Assembly (NCBI RefSeq): GCF_025725645.1
Contig: NZ_CP107007.1
Span: 1,364,001 to 1,428,000, forward strand
DNA from: Halomonas sp. GD1P12
GTDB taxonomy: Bacteria > Pseudomonadota > Gammaproteobacteria > Pseudomonadales > Halomonadaceae
Direction: 5' to 3'
DNA: 64,000 nt
The position numbers and the translations under genes were made by a program. The notes beneath the pieces were generated by a model that was not told the origin of the DNA, ran no database searches, and saw only the letters and a program-made list of their open reading frames with translations. Shown here in pieces: positions 42,766 to 53,181 of this stretch. How positions within the stretch are numbered: position 1 is the first letter of the stretch; the number at the start of each line of letters is the position of its first letter.

Positions 42766-45653
42766 CAGTTGGCCTCCAGCGCGTCGCGCACGTCACCCGC
42801 CGTCGCCTTTGAAAGCGCAAGTGCCGCGCAGCGTTGGGCTTCATCGAGGTCGAACTCGCGAAGCCGCGCTTTCACCAGCGGCACCTGGCGGGCGGTAACC
42901 GAGAGCTCGTCGACGCCCAGGCCCACCAACACCGGCACGGCGGCGGCGTCGGAGGCAAGCTCGCCGCACACGCCGACCCACTTGCCCTGGGCGTGGGCGG
43001 CCTCGACGGTCATTTGAATCAGGCGCAGCACCGCCGGGTGCAGGCCGTCGGCCTCGGCGGAGAGCGCCGGGTGGCCGCGGTCGATGGCGAGTGTGTACTG
43101 AGTCAAGTCGTTGGTCCCGATCGAGAAGAAGTCGACCTCGGCGGCCAGGCTCGGCGCCAGCAGCGCGCTCGAGGGAATCTCGATCATGACGCCCAGCTGC
43201 ACGTCTGAGGCGCGCTCGGCCTCGGGAATTTCGCCCAGCAGGCGGTCGAAGATCGCCTTCACTGCGCGAAACTCGGCCACGTCCTTGACCATCGGCAGCA
43301 TGATGCGAAGCGGGCGCGCGTTGCCCTGGGCGTCCGGGGCGGCGGCCATCAGAAGCGCTTTGAGCTGGGTTTCGAGCACCTGGGGCTCGGTCAGCGCCAG
43401 GCGAATGCCGCGCAGGCCCAGAAACGGGTTGTCCTCCTGGGGCACCGGCCAGTAGGGCAGCGGCTTGTCGCCGCCGACATCCAGCGTGCGCGCCACCAGC
43501 GGCCGGCCGGCCAGCGCCTCGAGTGCCTGGCGGTACTCGCCGGTTTGGGTGGCCAGGTCCGGGGCGCTCGAGTGCGCCATGAACAGAAACTCGGTGCGCA
43601 AAAGACCCACGCCTTCGGCGCCGCGCTCCACCGCGTCCGCCGCATGCAGCGTATTGCCCAAATTCGCGGCGACCTCGACCGGGTGGCCGTCGCGGGTTCT
43701 GGCGGGCTCGAAGCGGCGCTCCCAGGCATCCGCTTCGCGCGCCTGAAGATCGAGCAGCTGCTGCTCGGCGCGGCTCAGGCGCTCCTCACTAGGCGAGGGC
43801 GTTACCCGGCCGCGGTCGCCGTCGAGAATCATCATGCTGGCATTGCCCAGCGCCATCACCGCGCGACCGGCGCCCACGACGGCGGGAATGCCCAAGGCGC
43901 GCGCCAGAATCGCGCTGTGGGCGGTGGCGCCGCCGCGCTCGGTCAAAAGGCCTTTCACTTTCTCGGTATCCAGGCGCGCCACGTCCGACGGGCCGACATC
44001 CTCGGTCACCAGAATGTAGGGGTGTGCCGGCGGCTCGGGAAGCTCGAAGTCGCACAGCACGCTGAGCACGCGGCGGCCTACGTCGCGAAGGTCCGCGGCG
44101 CGCTCGGCCAACAGCCGGTCCGCCAGCATCTCCTGGGCGTGGGCAGCGGTGTCGATCGCCTCCCACCAGCCCGCCTCGGCGGAGCGGCCCTCACTGATCG
44201 CGTCTTTCGCGGCGTGATGAAGCTCCGGGTCGTCGAGCATTTCGGCGTGCATCGAAAGAATGTCGGCCACGTCACCACCGGCGGCGTTGCGCACCAGCGC
44301 GCTAAGCTGCGCCTTGCTCTGCTCGATCGCGGCCCACAGCCGCTCGCGCTCGATGTCGGCATCCGCGGCCTTTTCCGGGTAGTCGAACTGCGGTGCGCGC
44401 AGCACGAACACCGGGGCGATCGCAAGCCCGGGGGAGGCGGCCACGCCCTGATGGGGCGTATCCGGGGCAAGCGCAGGCACCGCTTTCTCCTCATGGTCGG
44501 CGGCGGCGGGGGCGGCGAACCCGCCGTCAAAGGGCGTGACCTTCTCGCCCAGGCCCGCTTCGATGGCGCCGGCCACGGCTTCGAGCGCGGTCTCGGCGCC
44601 TTCGCCTTCGGCAGAGAGCGCAAGCCACTGTCCGCGTCGGGCGCCCAGGCCGATCACCTTGGTCAAACTCGCCGCGGAGACGCTGGTCGGGCTTCCCTCT
44701 TCAAGGCGCACCTGAACGGCCACGGGTTGGCTGCGCGCCACCTGCACCAGCTGTTTGGCCGGGCGGGCGTGCAGGCCGTGGGGGTTAAGCACGCGCACGC
44801 GCCGGGTCGGCGTGGCGGCGTTCTCACCGGCCAGCAGCGAAAGCGCCCGGGCGGCGTCGGCACTGGCCAGGGTGTGGCTCTCGACGTTTTGAAGCAGCGT
44901 GTCGAGCTGCGTCAAAAGCGGTAAATGGTAGTCGGCGTTGGCCGCCAGGCAGAAAAGGGCGTGCACCGGGTGGCCGTCGTTTTCAAGCGTTTCATCCGCC
45001 GGCGTGGCGAGCGCCAGCGCCGGGGTGATGGAGGTACTGGCGTGGCGGGTCAGCCAGTAGCCGTCGCCCAGCCACATCGGCGGTTTTTCGGCGATCGCGG
45101 CGATAAAGGCGTTATCCACCAGGCCGCCCTCGTAGAGCCTGGCCGCGGCGGCCAGCGCCAGCTCCTTAACGCCCTGAGCGGGAAACTTCAGGCACAGCGT
45201 CTGACTATCGAGCTGGGGAGTCGGCACCTGTTTGGTCAGCAGCGCAGCGATCTCTTCGCGCGAGCCGGCGCGTGCCAGGGCATCGGCCACGCCGTCACGG
45301 TCCAGCACGTGGGTGAGCGCGCGTAGAATGTTCAGGTGCTCGTCGTTTTGCGCGGCGATGGTCACCAGCACGTGGACGCGGTGGCCGTCGTGCCATTCGA
45401 CGCCCTCTGGGAACTGCAGCACGCGCACGCCGGTTTGGCGCACGTGCTCGCGGCTTTCCGGGGTGCCGTGGGGAATGGCGATGGCGTTACCCAGATAAGT
45501 CGACGACTGGGCTTCGCGGGCGCGCAGCCCGTCACGGTAGCCGGGGGCGGCCAGCCCCGCCTCGATCAGCGCATCGGCGGCGGCGTCCAGCGCGGCGTGC
45601 CAGTCGCTTGCCTGGCAACCCGGCAGGATATCGTGAGGGCCAAGTGTGAGCAT
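42765..45653 (-). CDS. fruB: Fructose PTS multiphosphoryl protein IIA-HPr-EI
   Basis: A soluble phosphotransfer protein of 962 aa that carries phosphate from phosphoenolpyruvate to FruA. Domains in order: IIA with [10 protein letters not shown] (phosphorylated His62); a second, IIA-like module (about 150-275) without the GIPHG motif, so probably not phosphorylated; HPr with NPHGLHARP (His295); and EI (about 400-960) with GGATAHSAI (His579) and the PEP-binding TEFLFM and [11 protein letters not shown] segments. The whole PTS chain is thus on two proteins. The ATG at 45653 has a strong AGGAG and is chosen over an in-frame start at 45755. A Cra-like operator lies upstream. Confidence 0.95.
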   Translation of the reverse strand: MLTLGPHDILPGCQASDWHAALDAAADALIEAGLAAPGYRDGLRAREAQSSTYLGNAIAIPHGTPESREHVRQTGVRVLQFPEGVEWHDGHRVHVLVTIAAQNDEHLNILRALTHVLDRDGVADALARAGSREEIAALLTKQVPTPQLDSQTLCLKFPAQGVKELALAAAARLYEGGLVDNAFIAAIAEKPPMWLGDGYWLTRHASTSITPALALATPADETLENDGHPVHALFCLAANADYHLPLLTQLDTLLQNVESHTLASADAARALSLLAGENAATPTRRVRVLNPHGLHARPAKQLVQVARSQPVAVQVRLEEGSPTSVSAASLTKVIGLGARRGQWLALSAEGEGAETALEAVAGAIEAGLGEKVTPFDGGFAAPAAADHEEKAVPALAPDTPHQGVAASPGLAIAPVFVLRAPQFDYPEKAADADIERERLWAAIEQSKAQLSALVRNAAGGDVADILSMHAEMLDDPELHHAAKDAISEGRSAEAGWWEAIDTAAHAQEMLADRLLAERAADLRDVGRRVLSVLCDFELPEPPAHPYILVTEDVGPSDVARLDTEKVKGLLTERGGATAHSAILARALGIPAVVGAGRAVMALGNASMMILDGDRGRVTPSPSEERLSRAEQQLLDLQAREADAWERRFEPARTRDGHPVEVAANLGNTLHAADAVERGAEGVGLLRTEFLFMAHSSAPDLATQTGEYRQALEALAGRPLVARTLDVGGDKPLPYWPVPQEDNPFLGLRGIRLALTEPQVLETQLKALLMAAAPDAQGNARPLRIMLPMVKDVAEFRAVKAIFDRLLGEIPEAERASDVQLGVMIEIPSSALLAPSLAAEVDFFSIGTNDLTQYTLAIDRGHPALSAEADGLHPAVLRLIQMTVEAAHAQGKWVGVCGELASDAAAVPVLVGLGVDELSVTARQVPLVKARLREFDLDEAQRCAALALSKATAGDVRDALEAN

Positions 45654-45728
45654 TGAATTCTCCTGTAAGGCGGGCAGGCGCGGTGCGTACACCTCGCCCT
45701 CGCGTAATGCTATTCTCGATGACGCTAT

Positions 45729-45742
45729 GCTGAAACGATTCA
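45729..45742. promoter_or_regulatory. Cra/FruR operator between fruB and fruR
   Basis: GCTGAAACGATTCA fits the Cra consensus RSTGAAWCSNTHHW and is nearly the palindrome TGAAACGTTTCA. It lies 76 bp upstream of fruB and about 105 bp upstream of fruR, where it could repress both. Confidence 0.8.
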
Positions 45743-45777
45743 CCCGAAGGCACAAGGGGTGTGTTTTTAGACGTTGG

Positions 45778-45807
45778 TAGGGGCTTAGTCAATAGGGGCT
45801 TAGTCAA
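45778..45807. repeat. Perfect 15 bp tandem duplication before fruR
   Basis: TAGGGGCTTAGTCAA occurs twice in succession, 45778-45792 and 45793-45807, ending 39 bp before the fruR start. Confidence 0.9.
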
Positions 45808-45846
45808 GGCGCTGATACACTCAACGGCACATTGTGAGGACACGAC

Positions 45847-46824
45847 ATGACACTTGCCGACATTGCACGACTGGCCGGCGTTTCGCGCACCACGGCAAGC
45901 TACGTGATCAACGGCCAGGCGGAGCAGCGCCGCATCAGCGCGGCGACCATCGAGAAGGTGATGAGTGTGGTGCGGGCACACCGCTATCACGTCGACCCTC
46001 AGGCGGCGGCGCTACGGCGCGGGGCGAGCCGGGTGTTTGGGCTGATCGTGCCGGACCTTGAGAACGCAAGCTACGCGCGCCTCGCCAAGCGCCTGGAGCG
46101 CGGTGCCCGCGAAAAAGGCTACCAGCTGCTGGTGGTCAGCTCCGACGACTGCCCCGACAGCGAGCGCCAGCTCGCTCTGGCGCTGCGCGCCCGGCGCTGC
46201 GACGTGCTGATCACCGCCAGCTGTTTAAGCCAGGATGACCTGTTCTACCTGGAGCTTGCCCGCGACGGCGCGCGCATCGTCGGGGTGGACCGGGGGCTGT
46301 CGCCGTCACGCTTTGCAAGCGTGGTGAGCGACGACTTCGAGGCGGCGCGGGAGCTGACCCGCTCGGTGATCGATGAGGCGACCAGGCGGATTCTCTGGAT
46401 GGAGGCGATGCCCGGGCTTTCGATCAGCCGCGACCGGCGCGCCGGTTTCGAGGCTGCCCTGGCCGAGCGCGAACTGGACGGGCAGATTCTCTGCGCCAGC
46501 CGCTACGAGCGCGGCGAGGGCGCCGAGCTGCTGGCGGCGTTCGAACGGGAAAACGCGCCAGTGGATGCCATCGTCACTGCCTCCTATACGCTGCTTGAAG
46601 GTGTGTTCGACCACTATCTGGCCAAAGGCGGGCTTTCCGAGCGCGTCCGGCTTGCCACCTTTGGCGACCACCGCCTGCTCGACTTTTTGCCCCAGCCGGT
46701 CAACACCGTCGCTCAGGATCACGATGCGATGGCCAGGCGAGTGCTGGCATGTGCGCTCGATGCCATCGAAGGGCGCGCGCAGACCGGTCAGCAAGTGGTG
46801 CCGCGCCAGCTGCGCACCCGTTAG
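45847..46824 (+). CDS. fruR: LacI-family fructose operon regulator (Cra/FruR)
   Basis: A 325 aa repressor of the LacI family. The N-terminal HTH (MTLADIARLAGVSRTTASYVING) and hinge (LRRGASRVFGLIVPDL) are followed by a periplasmic-binding-like ligand domain with SLSISRDRRAGFEAAL. Family members release DNA on binding fructose 1-phosphate, the product of FruA. It is divergent from fruB with the Cra box between, as in pseudomonads, so it probably controls fruBKA and itself. Confidence 0.92.
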   Translation: MTLADIARLAGVSRTTASYVINGQAEQRRISAATIEKVMSVVRAHRYHVDPQAAALRRGASRVFGLIVPDLENASYARLAKRLERGAREKGYQLLVVSSDDCPDSERQLALALRARRCDVLITASCLSQDDLFYLELARDGARIVGVDRGLSPSRFASVVSDDFEAARELTRSVIDEATRRILWMEAMPGLSISRDRRAGFEAALAERELDGQILCASRYERGEGAELLAAFERENAPVDAIVTASYTLLEGVFDHYLAKGGLSERVRLATFGDHRLLDFLPQPVNTVAQDHDAMARRVLACALDAIEGRAQTGQQVVPRQLRTR

Positions 46825-46852
46825 GCGCTAAAGAGCAAGGAACCTGGGCGGG

Positions 46853-47341
46853 TCATTCGGCCCGCTCTGGCGCGCGGGCCTGGGCCCAGGCCTCGGCGTC
46901 GGGGATCATCATTGCGTACTCCTCGTCGATGTAGTGTGAGGAGAGCATGAAGTCGGCGCTGGCCGCGTTACAAGCCACCGGCACGTTCCAGAGCGCGGCC
47001 AGGCGCAAGAGCGCTTTTACGTCCGGGTCGTGGGGCTGCGGGGCGAAGGGGTCCCAGAAGAAGATCAGCATGTCCAGGCGCTGCTCGGCCAGACGCGCGC
47101 CGATCTGCTGATCGCCGCCGAGCGGGCCACTCATCAAGCCTTCGACTTCCAGCCCCAGCGCCTTTTTGAGCCGCCCAGCGGTGGTGCCGGTGCCCAGGAG
47201 CGTATGTCGGCGCAAGGTGTCCTGCCAGCGCGTTGCCCACTCCATCAGCTCGGTTTTTTTGCCGTCGTGGGCAATCAGCGCAATACGCTTTTGGGCGGCA
47301 AGCGTGCGAGAGGCCTGGCGAGGTGGGCGCGCATCAAGCAT
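46853..47341 (-). CDS. mgsA: Methylglyoxal synthase
   Basis: Turns dihydroxyacetone phosphate into methylglyoxal and phosphate, an overflow bypass of lower glycolysis. The 162 aa protein has IALIAHDGKK at the N-terminal side, TGTTAGRL (phosphate-binding), SGPLGGDQQIGA (catalytic Asp region) and FFWDPFAPQPHDPDVKALLR. AGGAG lies just before the ATG. It is 58 bp downstream of pyk on the same strand, so the two may be co-transcribed. A C-terminal tail (AWAQARAPERAE) is slightly longer than usual. Confidence 0.93.
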   Translation of the reverse strand: MLDARPPRQASRTLAAQKRIALIAHDGKKTELMEWATRWQDTLRRHTLLGTGTTAGRLKKALGLEVEGLMSGPLGGDQQIGARLAEQRLDMLIFFWDPFAPQPHDPDVKALLRLAALWNVPVACNAASADFMLSSHYIDEEYAMMIPDAEAWAQARAPERAE

Positions 47342-47399
47342 GGATCACTCCTGTTCTTTTTCTAATCGGATTAAAACACGACGGTGGCTTTATAAAGGA

Positions 47400-48863
47400 T
47401 CACTCCTCTAACGCGAGCACTTTCATCGTGTTGGTGCCGCCGTGGGCGTTCATGTGATCGCCGCGGGTAAGAATGACATGCTCGCCGGCGCGCGCCAATC
47501 CGTGGGCCTTGAGCAGCGCCAGCGCCTCGCGATTGACCTCGGCGGCCTCCATGTTTGAAGTATCGAAGGGAATCGAGACCACGCCGCGATAAAGCGCCAT
47601 GCGCCGCTGCGCGATGGGGCTGTGGGCAAGGCCCACGATGGGCAGCGCCGAGCGGATGCGCGAGGCGATCAAGGGCGTATAGCCGGTCGAGGTCATGCAG
47701 GCGATGGCGCGCACGCCGGTCAGATGGTTGGCGGCGTACATCGCCGATAGCGCAATGGTTTCATCGATGCGCTCGAAGCCTTCGTGAATGCGGTGATTCG
47801 ACGACTGGGCCAGGCGCTCGCGCTCGGCGCCCAGGCAGACCCGCGCCATCGCTTCGACGGTTTCCACCGGGAACTCGCCGGCGGCGGTTTCGGCGGAAAG
47901 CATCACCGCGTCGGTGGCGTCCAGCACGGCGTTGGCTACGTCGAACACCTCGGCCCGGGTGGGCAGGGGCGATTCGATCATCGACTCCATCATTTGCGTG
48001 GCGGTGATCACCGCCCGGTTGAGCGTGCGGGCGTGTTTGATGATGCGCTTTTGGGTGCCGATCAGCGCCTCGTCGCCGATCTCCACGCCCAGGTCGCCGC
48101 GCGCGACCATGACCGCCTCGGAGGCCTCGATGATGCCATCGAGGGTTTCATCGTTGGCCACTGCCTCGGCGCGCTCGAGCTTGGCGACCAGGCCGATTTC
48201 ACGGCCGGCCTCGCCGAGCAGCTCGCGCGCCTCGATCATGTCCGCCGCGCTTCGCGGAAACGACACCGCCAAATAGTCGACGCCGATCTCGACCGCACTT
48301 TTCAGGTCTTCCTTGTCCTTTTCGGTCAGCGCCGGGGCAGAGAGACCGCCGCCTTGCTTGTTGATGCCCTTGTTATTGGAGAGCTTGCCGCCCACGTGCA
48401 CCGTGGTATGCACCTCCTGACCCTGAATGGCGCTCACGTCGAGCACCACGCGCCCGTCGTCGAGCAGCAGCCGGTCGCCCGGGGAAACGTCATCGATCAG
48501 CGCCTTGTAGTCACAGCCCACGCGCTCGGCGGTGCCCTCCTGGCTATCCAGCGCCATGTCCAGCACGAAGGCGTCGCCTGCCTTGAGATTGACCGGGCCA
48601 TCCTTGAAGCGGGCGATGCGAATTTTCGGGCCCTGCAGATCCCCAAGCGCTGCTACGCTTTTGTTCAGGCGCGCGGCGATCTCGCGCACCGCTTCCAGCC
48701 GGCGCTGGTGATCTTCCTTCGCGCCGTGGGAGAAATTGAGCCGCACGACATCGACCCCCGCCTCGATCATCGCCTCGAGCACGCCGGGACGGTCGCTGGC
48801 CGGGCCCAGCGTTGCAACGATTTTGGTTCGACGCAGGGGAAGGGCGGGGGCGTTGTTGCTCAT
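47400..48863 (-). CDS. pyk: Pyruvate kinase
   Basis: Makes pyruvate and ATP from phosphoenolpyruvate and ADP. The 487 aa protein has the N-terminal [22 protein letters not shown] (Mg/K site), [20 protein letters not shown] in the catalytic region and [13 protein letters not shown], in the usual order. CAGGAG lies upstream of the ATG at 48863, so an in-frame start at 48911 is not used. A near-perfect HexR-like palindrome lies about 90-100 bp upstream. Confidence 0.95.
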   Translation of the reverse strand: MSNNAPALPLRRTKIVATLGPASDRPGVLEAMIEAGVDVVRLNFSHGAKEDHQRRLEAVREIAARLNKSVAALGDLQGPKIRIARFKDGPVNLKAGDAFVLDMALDSQEGTAERVGCDYKALIDDVSPGDRLLLDDGRVVLDVSAIQGQEVHTTVHVGGKLSNNKGINKQGGGLSAPALTEKDKEDLKSAVEIGVDYLAVSFPRSAADMIEARELLGEAGREIGLVAKLERAEAVANDETLDGIIEASEAVMVARGDLGVEIGDEALIGTQKRIIKHARTLNRAVITATQMMESMIESPLPTRAEVFDVANAVLDATDAVMLSAETAAGEFPVETVEAMARVCLGAERERLAQSSNHRIHEGFERIDETIALSAMYAANHLTGVRAIACMTSTGYTPLIASRIRSALPIVGLAHSPIAQRRMALYRGVVSIPFDTSNMEAAEVNREALALLKAHGLARAGEHVILTRGDHMNAHGGTNTMKVLALEE

Positions 48864-48950
48864 TGGGGCGTCTCCTGAACGACGTTGGCCGCGCGGCGAA
48901 AAGCGGGCCAAATTCCACGATTAATGATTGGACCAGGATAACGTTTTTAT

Positions 48951-48965
48951 AGTAATTTTACTACA
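48951..48965. promoter_or_regulatory. HexR-like operator before pyk
   Basis: AGTAATTTTACTACA matches 14 of 15 positions of the HexR consensus TGTARTWWWAYTACA, in the 278 bp gap between the divergent pyk and gap starts. Confidence 0.65.
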
Positions 48966-49040
48966 TATTAGAGAGGCTAACGGCGAAGAGCGCCTGAATA
49001 CGACATGATCGGCTTCATTTACGCGTATCTTTCACTTTTT

Positions 49041-49055
49041 TGTAATTTTTTTACT
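49041..49055. promoter_or_regulatory. HexR-like operator before gap
   Basis: TGTAATTTTTTTACT matches the HexR consensus at about 12 or 13 of 15 positions. It is 87 bp upstream of the gap ATG and 90 bp from the pyk-side site. Confidence 0.45.
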
Positions 49056-49141
49056 GAATTGGCGATTTTGCCGCTGCTTGCCTTCTTCCCGTTTCTCGAC
49101 CGATTTCAACCCCGGTTTTTATCTGCCAAACGAGGTGTCTC

Positions 49142-50146
49142 ATGAGCATCAAGATTGCCATCAACGGTTTTGGTCGTATCGGCCGCAACGTGCTGCGCGC
49201 GCTTTACGAAAACGGCTATCGCGACCGCTTCGAGGTCGTGGCGATCAACGATCTGGGCGAGGCGTCGCTCAATGCCCACCTGCTGCGTCACGACACCGTG
49301 CACGGCCACTTCCCCTTCGCCGTCGAGCACGACGAAGAGAGCATCACCGTGGATGGCGACCGCATCGCGATCTCCTCCGAGCGCGACCCGGCCAACCTGC
49401 CCTGGAAGGCGCTTGGCGTTGAGCTTGTGATGGAGTGCACCGGGCTTTTCTCCAAGCGCGCCGCTGCCGCCAAGCACATCGAGGCCGGTGCCAAGCGCGT
49501 GCTGATTTCGGCGCCGAGCCCGGACGCCGACGCGACCGTCGTGTTTGGGGTCAACGATGACATCCTGACCGCCGAGCACACCGTCGTCTCCAACGCTTCC
49601 TGCACCACCAACTGCCTAGCGCCGGTGGCCAAGGCGCTCAACGACGCCGTCGGCATCGAGAACGGACTGATGACCACCGTTCACGCCTACACCAACGACC
49701 AGAACCTGTCCGACGTCTACCACTCGGACCCGTACCGCGCGCGCAGCGCCACGCACTCGATGATTCCGACCAAAACCGGCGCCGCGGCGGCGGTCGGGCT
49801 GGTGCTGCCGGAGCTCGACGGCAAGCTGGATGGTCTGGCGGTGCGCGTGCCGGTCATCAACGTATCGCTGGTGGATCTGACCTTCACCGCTGGCCGCGAT
49901 ACGACCAAGGCCGAGATCAACGAGATCGTCGAAAAGGCCGCGGCGAACTCCAAAGTGCTGGCGGTCAACGCCCAGCCGCTGGTGTCGATCGACTTCAACC
50001 ACGACCCGAACTCCTCGACGTTCGACGCCAACCACACCCGGGTCAACGGTCGGCTGGTCAAGATCATGGCCTGGTACGACAACGAGTGGGGCTTCTCCAA
50101 CCGCATGCTCGATACCGCGCTTGCCATGCACAAAGCGGCGCAGTAA
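49142..50146 (+). CDS. gap: Glyceraldehyde-3-phosphate dehydrogenase, type I
   Basis: Oxidises glyceraldehyde 3-phosphate to 1,3-bisphosphoglycerate with NAD. The 334 aa protein begins with [15 protein letters not shown] (nucleotide fold) and has an Asp after the second strand (INDLG), which favours NAD. The catalytic motif is [12 protein letters not shown], and [20 protein letters not shown] and [10 protein letters not shown] follow as in all family members. Erythrose-4-phosphate dehydrogenase is a close paralogue and is not strictly excluded. A HexR-like site stands upstream and a strong terminator downstream. Confidence 0.93.
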   Translation: MSIKIAINGFGRIGRNVLRALYENGYRDRFEVVAINDLGEASLNAHLLRHDTVHGHFPFAVEHDEESITVDGDRIAISSERDPANLPWKALGVELVMECTGLFSKRAAAAKHIEAGAKRVLISAPSPDADATVVFGVNDDILTAEHTVVSNASCTTNCLAPVAKALNDAVGIENGLMTTVHAYTNDQNLSDVYHSDPYRARSATHSMIPTKTGAAAAVGLVLPELDGKLDGLAVRVPVINVSLVDLTFTAGRDTTKAEINEIVEKAAANSKVLAVNAQPLVSIDFNHDPNSSTFDANHTRVNGRLVKIMAWYDNEWGFSNRMLDTALAMHKAAQ

Positions 50147-50191
50147 GCCGGTCACCCGGGGCTGTGCCTCGGGTGGCTTCTCACATCGAAA

Positions 50192-50225
50192 GGGGCGGGG
50201 CGCCATGGGCGCCGCGCCCCTTTTC
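50192..50225 (+). terminator. Intrinsic terminator after gap
   Basis: GC-rich stem GGGGCG(GGGCGCC)ATGG(GCGCC)GCGCCCC with one imperfect position, then TTTT. It also faces the minus-strand nucleotidase gene. Confidence 0.8.
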
Positions 50226-50281
50226 GTTAACGCCCGCTTTTGGCACGTGCCGGCGCCGAGGGCGCCTGCACGTGTAAACGC

Positions 50282-52273
50282 TCAAAGCTTGATGCGATAG
50301 CGCGCGAAGCCGTTGTCACCGTCCCCGGCGGGTTCGATGTCCGTGGTCTGTGCCACGTCGTCCAGGTAGCGCTGCGCGCCGGGCCCGGTGTCGAACAGCG
50401 CCGTGGTGTCCGGCATCGGCTTGAACGACCAGTTGAAATCTGCCGCCGGGTCCACCGTTCCCTGCTCGACGATATAGCGCACGATGATGTCGCGGTTGGT
50501 GTCCGGGCCAACGAAGATGACCGCATCCGCGTCGATGCCGGGGAAGTTGCCGCCGCCGCCGGCGCGGTAGTTGTTGGTGGCCACCACGAACCGCTGTTCC
50601 AAATCGATCGGCGCGCCGTTAAAGGTCAGATCGACGATGCGGCGCGCCTCCGGGCGGGCAAGCTCTCCTTCGGCGGTGTAGCGCGCGGGCTTTGACAGAT
50701 CGATGCGATAGCTCACGCCGTCGATCACATCGAAGTTGTAGGAGGGGAAGTCCTTGTTCAGAAGCGGCGCATCCACCGCGCCCTCGGGCACCCGGTGGAA
50801 CATGCCGGCGGACATCTCGAGCCACTCGCGCACCTGGGCGCCGGTGACCGCCACGGCGCGAATGGTGTTGGGGTAAAGATACAGATCCGCCACGTGCTTG
50901 ATGGCGATATCGCCGGCCGGAACGTCGGTGTAGTAGTCGGGCCCGCCGCGGCCGCCGGTCTTGAACGGCGCGGCGGCGGAGAGCACCGGCAGATCCGCGT
51001 ACTCGCCGTTTTTCAGCATCTCCTTGATGTACCAGGTCTGTGCATTGGCGACGAGCTGAACCGAGGGATCGTCCGCGACCAGCGCGAAGTAGGAGTAGAG
51101 CGGCGCGGCACTTCGTCCGACCGGCGTGCGGATGTAGTCGAGTGTCGCCTGGTGCTCCTCGCTGACGGCGGCGGTGACGGCGGCGCTGGAGGTCACGGTG
51201 GGCACCACTTCGCGGCTCTCTTCGCGGTGATAGATCGGCCGCGCCTCGGTGGTGAAATCGACAATGCGCCAGCGGTCGCCGTCGCGTTCGAGCATCAGGT
51301 CGATCAGTCCCATGTGCGAGCCCCAGAAGCCCGCCATGACCGCCGGCTTGCCCATCAGCGTGCCGCGCTGCGGGTCGACCCCGTCGATGTTCTGAAAGTC
51401 GGTGGGACCGGGAAAGACCAGATGCTGATGGCCGGTGAAGATCGCGTCGATCCCCTCGACCCCGGCCAGATGGAGCGAGGCGTTCTCCATGCGCTCAGTC
51501 GGCCGCGCGCCGTCGATCCCCGAGTGTGACAACGCCACGATGATGTCCGCGCCTTCCTCCTTCATGACCGGCACCCAGGCGTTGGCCGCCTCGACGATAT
51601 CGCGGGTATTGGCTGCGCCCGCAAGATGCTTTTCGTCCCATACCATGATTTGCGGCGGCACGAAGCCGATGAAGCCCACCTTGACGGTGCTGGCGCGCCC
51701 GGCGCCATCGATGATCGTCTTCTCCTTGATGAGATAAGGGCGCAGGAAAAGATCGTCGTCACGCGGGTTGGCCGCCAGCGCGCCGCGGGTCAGGTTGGCG
51801 CAAACGTAGGGAAAGTTGGCCCCGTTGAGCACCTTGAACATGAAGTCCAGGCCTTAGTTGAACTCGTGATTGCCCAGGGTGGCGACGTCGTAGCCCAGCA
51901 CGTTCATGGCGTCGATCACCGGATGACGGTCGCCTTCACGCATGCCGCGTTCGTAGGCGATGTAGTCGCCCATTGGGTTACCCTGGAGAAAGTCGCCGTT
52001 GTCGATCAGCATCGCGTTGGTGGACTCTGCACGCACCGCGTCGATCAAGGAGGCGGTGCGGGCAAGCCCCATGGTGTCGTTGGGCTGATCGGCGTAGTAG
52101 TCGTAGGGCAGCACGTTGACGTGAATGTCGGTGGTTTCCATCAGCCGTAGGTGCGCCTGCCGGGGCGAGGCGTGCACGGCGAACGGGTGCAGCAGAATTA
52201 GCGAGGAGGAGGCGGCAAGCCCGCCCAGAAAGGTGCGGCGTGACAGGATATACGGCGCTTGGTGTAACGACAT
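50282..52273 (-). pseudogene. CpdB-type 2',3'-cyclic-nucleotide phosphodiesterase / 3'-nucleotidase, interrupted by TAA
   Basis: Periplasmic enzymes of this family release nucleosides and phosphate from (cyclic) nucleotides. The reading frame starts at the ATG at 52273 (GGAG upstream) with a twin-arginine signal (SRRTFLGG, then a hydrophobic run ending AVHA). It runs through ETTDIHVNVLPYDYYAD and NGDFLQGNPMGDY to GNHEFN, where TAA (51856-51854) occupies the Tyr position of the family's GNHEFNYGL. The same frame then continues intact for 1.56 kb with [15 protein letters not shown] and the C-terminal nucleotidase domain ([16 protein letters not shown]). One base change (TAC or TAT to TAA) would explain it; a recent pseudogene or a sequencing error are both possible. 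Confidence 0.85.
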
Positions 52274-52446
52274 GCAGTACTCCAAAAGGCAAAAGGCGGT
52301 AGGGTTTTCTTTAAAGCGTAGCGAGACCCTATGACGCTACGTTGACGCCCCTGTTTTTTTAATAGGTTAAGACGCTGTTTTGACTATAAAAGAAAAGGCC
52401 CAAAAGCGGATAGCGCGTGGCGCGCCAAAAAAATTTTAAAAAAAGT

Positions 52447-52473
52447 GCATCCAAACGGGAGGCTCGTGTGTAT
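52447..52473 (+). promoter_or_regulatory. Candidate SigK-type ECF promoter before the DUF3455 gene
   Basis: GCATCC (52447-52452) with GTGTAT (52468-52473) 15 bp later resembles the CCATCC -35 used by mycobacterial SigK. The sigma and anti-sigma genes downstream look SigK/RskA-like. It is 57 bp before the DUF3455 start. Confidence 0.35.
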
Positions 52474-52529
52474 CCCCTGTACAGCCGCCGGGAATGATGC
52501 GGCTGACAACAACCTTTAAGGAGACTGAA

Positions 52530-53051
52530 ATGATTATTCAACATCTAACGCGTGCTACCCTGGCGACCGCCCTGATTGCATCCTTCAGTCACGCTGCTCT
52601 GGCACAAACGCCAGAGGACGTCCAGGTACCGGACGGCCACGCCGTTGCGCTCGAAACCGTCGGCGTTGGTGCGATCAAATACATGTGTGAAACCAACGAT
52701 TCCGGCGACGTCGAGTGGGTCTTCAAGGGCCCGAGCGCGGCGCTCAACGACAGCGACGGCAACCAGGTTGGCAGCTATTACGGCCCGCCCGCCACGTGGG
52801 AAGCGCTGGACGGCTCCAAAGTGACCGGTACCCAGCTTGCCACTGCTGACAACGGTGAAGGCAACATTCCGCTTCAGCTGGTCGAAGCCAACCCGGCCGA
52901 AGGTGAAGGCGCCATGACCGGCGTTACTTACATTCAACGTTTGAACACCGAAGGCGGCGTCGCCCCGGACATGGAGTGTAACGCCGACCACGAAGGCGCG
53001 ACCGCCATCGTCACTTACCAGGCCGACTACAACTTCTTCATGGCCGAGTAA
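52530..53051 (+). CDS. DUF3455 periplasmic protein
   Basis: A 173 aa precursor with a signal peptide (residues 1-25, ending ALAQ) and a DUF3455-like domain: VPDGHAVALETVGVGAIKYMCE near the N-terminus, then VEWVFKGPSAALND, YYGPPATWEALDGSKVTG and VTYIQRLNTEGGVAPD. Proteins of this family are exported and uncharacterised. A strong AAGGAG lies before the ATG at 52530. It lies upstream of a sigma/anti-sigma pair, so it is a likely target of that regulon. Two Cys residues in the mature part may form a disulphide. Confidence 0.85.
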   Translation: MIIQHLTRATLATALIASFSHAALAQTPEDVQVPDGHAVALETVGVGAIKYMCETNDSGDVEWVFKGPSAALNDSDGNQVGSYYGPPATWEALDGSKVTGTQLATADNGEGNIPLQLVEANPAEGEGAMTGVTYIQRLNTEGGVAPDMECNADHEGATAIVTYQADYNFFMAE

Positions 53052-53181
53052 GTCTCGCGCTATAAGAAGCAGTGAGGAGGGCTTGGCCCGCCTCAGTTGA
53101 ATCAAGGGCTCGTTAAGCGGGCCCTTACTCGTTATGCTACCTCCGCGCACAGGGAAATGAGCCAGCGCATCACGAGGGAGC

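Noticed and set aside
47342..47407. The 11-mer GGATCACTCCT appears at 47342 and 47397 (mgsA Shine-Dalgarno and pyk end).
   Set aside because: One copy is simply the mgsA ribosome-binding region, the other codes for the last residues and stop of pyk. Likely chance.
53052..53181. Gap between the DUF3455 and sigma genes, with a weak hairpin (AAGGGC / GCCCTT).
   Set aside because: Short arms, no T-run and no match to the GCATCC motif; not listed as a site.
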